From: Epilithonimonas zeae
GTDB lineage: Bacteria > Bacteroidota > Bacteroidia > Flavobacteriales > Weeksellaceae
Assembly (NCBI RefSeq): GCF_900141765.1
Contig: NZ_FSRK01000001.1
Coordinates: 2,108,001 to 2,172,000 of the forward strand
Direction: 5' to 3'
DNA: 64,000 nucleotides
This document shows positions 63,327 through 64,000 of this stretch, piece after piece (position 1 is the first letter of the stretch; every line of letters begins with the position of its first letter). The notes under the pieces are model-generated. The model ran no database searches. It was not told the origin of the DNA and saw nothing but the letters and a program-made list of their open reading frames with translations. A program made the position numbers and the translations under genes.

Positions 63327-64000
63327 TCAATTCTTATCTCCAATTTTTTCTTTGATCTGCTTTATATCTGTTTTAATCTCTGTAATGAAATTGTGAATAT
63401 GATGTTCTGAAAATTCATCTGGTTCGTATTCTTTTGTGTTAATACTGCATGCAAACTCCCAGATTTCTTTAATTTCAGGCAATGGAATTTTATAAGGCTC
63501 ATAAAATTGATTGTCAGCTTTAACCCAAATACCATCTGCTTCGTGAAACTGAAACCTTTTGTAACTGATACCATCATTGGTTGTGATGAAAACATAAGTT
63601 CTGTCTGTTTTCAAATCCGAAAGATTTTCAACATATTTTCCTACAATGTAGGTTCCATTTTTATAGGGCGGCATAGAGTCGCCGTCAGCTGGAAATGCTC
63701 TGAACTTACCTCCTTTTAAGAAGGGTAAGGATATGGTCTCCAGACTTTCTATGTATTCCGGATCTCCATAGCCGTTCAAGTAGCCCATAGAAGCTTTTTG
63801 TGGAATGATCTCGATCTGATCGTTTCCATCCTGATCTACCCTGATAGGAAGAACGATTCTATTATCTGGAAGTTCCATAATCTCATCGACCGAAAACTTT
63901 CTAACATCTACAGTCAACAAAAGGTCAATGCTGATGTTATAGAATTTTGAAATTCTAATCAATATTTCATTCGGAGGTTCTGATCTTCCATATTCATACG
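63327..64000 (-). CDS. XRE/S24-family repressor-like regulator (5' end cut by window)
   Basis: The frame continues to the right edge: before the TTG at 63962 it reads YEYGRSEPPNEILIRISKFY then NISIDLLL, the last helix of an HTH_3 (XRE) domain, so the gene starts beyond 64000. The C-terminal part is a LexA/CI-like S24 fold: FRAFPADGDSMPPYKNGTYI (Ser of DGDSM is the expected nucleophile) and VFITTNDGISYKRFQF (Lys in SYKR is the base). Such proteins repress phage or SOS-like genes and may self-cleave. A helical tail (about the last 40 residues, IHNFITEIKTDIKQIKEKIG) follows. Confidence 0.85.
   Translation of the reverse strand, partial: YEYGRSEPPNEILIRISKFYNISIDLLLTVDVRKFSVDEIMELPDNRIVLPIRVDQDGNDQIEIIPQKASMGYLNGYGDPEYIESLETISLPFLKGGKFRAFPADGDSMPPYKNGTYIVGKYVENLSDLKTDRTYVFITTNDGISYKRFQFHEADGIWVKADNQFYEPYKIPLPEIKEIWEFACSINTKEYEPDEFSEHHIHNFITEIKTDIKQIKEKIGDKN

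Noticed and set aside
1-64000. Search for tRNA, rRNA, integrase, transposase and attachment-site repeats
   Set aside because: None seen on either strand; the accessory stretches therefore cannot be tied to a named mobile element.

Overview
The window reads as one chromosomal stretch of a low-GC Bacteroidota bacterium, most likely a flavobacterium of the Chryseobacterium type (Weeksellaceae). The evidence is type IX secretion (T9SS) sorting tails, SusC/TonB-type receptors, DUF6443 RHS proteins, Bacteroidota promoter elements (TTG, about 17-23 nt, TAnnTTTG) and near absence of strong Shine-Dalgarno sites. I see no rRNA or tRNA genes, no CRISPR array and no intact insertion sequence.

Layout. 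0.1-4.4 kb: a three-gene TolC/HlyD/EmrB efflux operon. 4.4-9.1 kb: a patchy accessory stretch with an S41 peptidase-like protein, a secreted RidA-like protein, an HxlR regulator facing a truncated flavodoxin-fold oxidoreductase, and fragments of HxlR, AraC-like and EF-Tu-domain-like genes. 9.1-20.4 kb: a minus-strand operon with a recognisable promoter that encodes a T9SS surface protein, an SpvB/RHS-like companion, a TPR protein, a 1445-residue RHS polymorphic toxin with a candidate GIY-YIG-like nuclease tip, and a candidate immunity protein. 21.2-25.1 kb: a stand-alone EF-Tu domain-3-like protein, a membrane-anchored exonuclease VII large-subunit-like protein, a DUF2945 protein, a serine hydrolase and a CinA-C protein. 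25.2-28.3 kb: a response regulator / PAS kinase / response regulator module without DNA-binding outputs. 28.6-32.6 kb: a HEPN-like zinc-ribbon protein, a DUF4236 protein and a cluster of decayed genes (SDR, AraC, one unknown).

32.7-38.5 kb is a compact minus-strand operon with every expected element of ergothioneine metabolism: EgtD methyltransferase, EgtB sulfoxide synthase, an EgtU-type ABC importer (ATPase plus fused permease/binding protein) and a MalY/PatB-type C-S lyase that is a good EgtE candidate. 38.9-43.4 kb: an OmpR-family two-component system divergent from a porin / Dabb / cupin cluster, with three exact 11-bp-spaced direct repeats at the porin promoter. 43.5-45.9 kb: a collagen-like exported protein and a small T9SS protein.

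46-50.9 kb: small stress or housekeeping-type genes (lipoprotein, DUF2383, DUF4385, CPBP protease, YetF/DUF421, alpha/beta hydrolase) and a candidate small RNA. 51.5-55.6 kb: a bacteriophytochrome histidine kinase with its chromophore residues intact, then an FAD/NAD(P)-binding protein. 55.8-62.6 kb: a probably iron-regulated operon (Fur-like palindrome plus strong promoter) of TonB receptor, DUF4876 lipoprotein, DUF6850 barrel and di-heme cytochrome c peroxidase. 62.6-64 kb: AlkB and the 3' part of an XRE/S24 repressor-like gene cut by the window edge.
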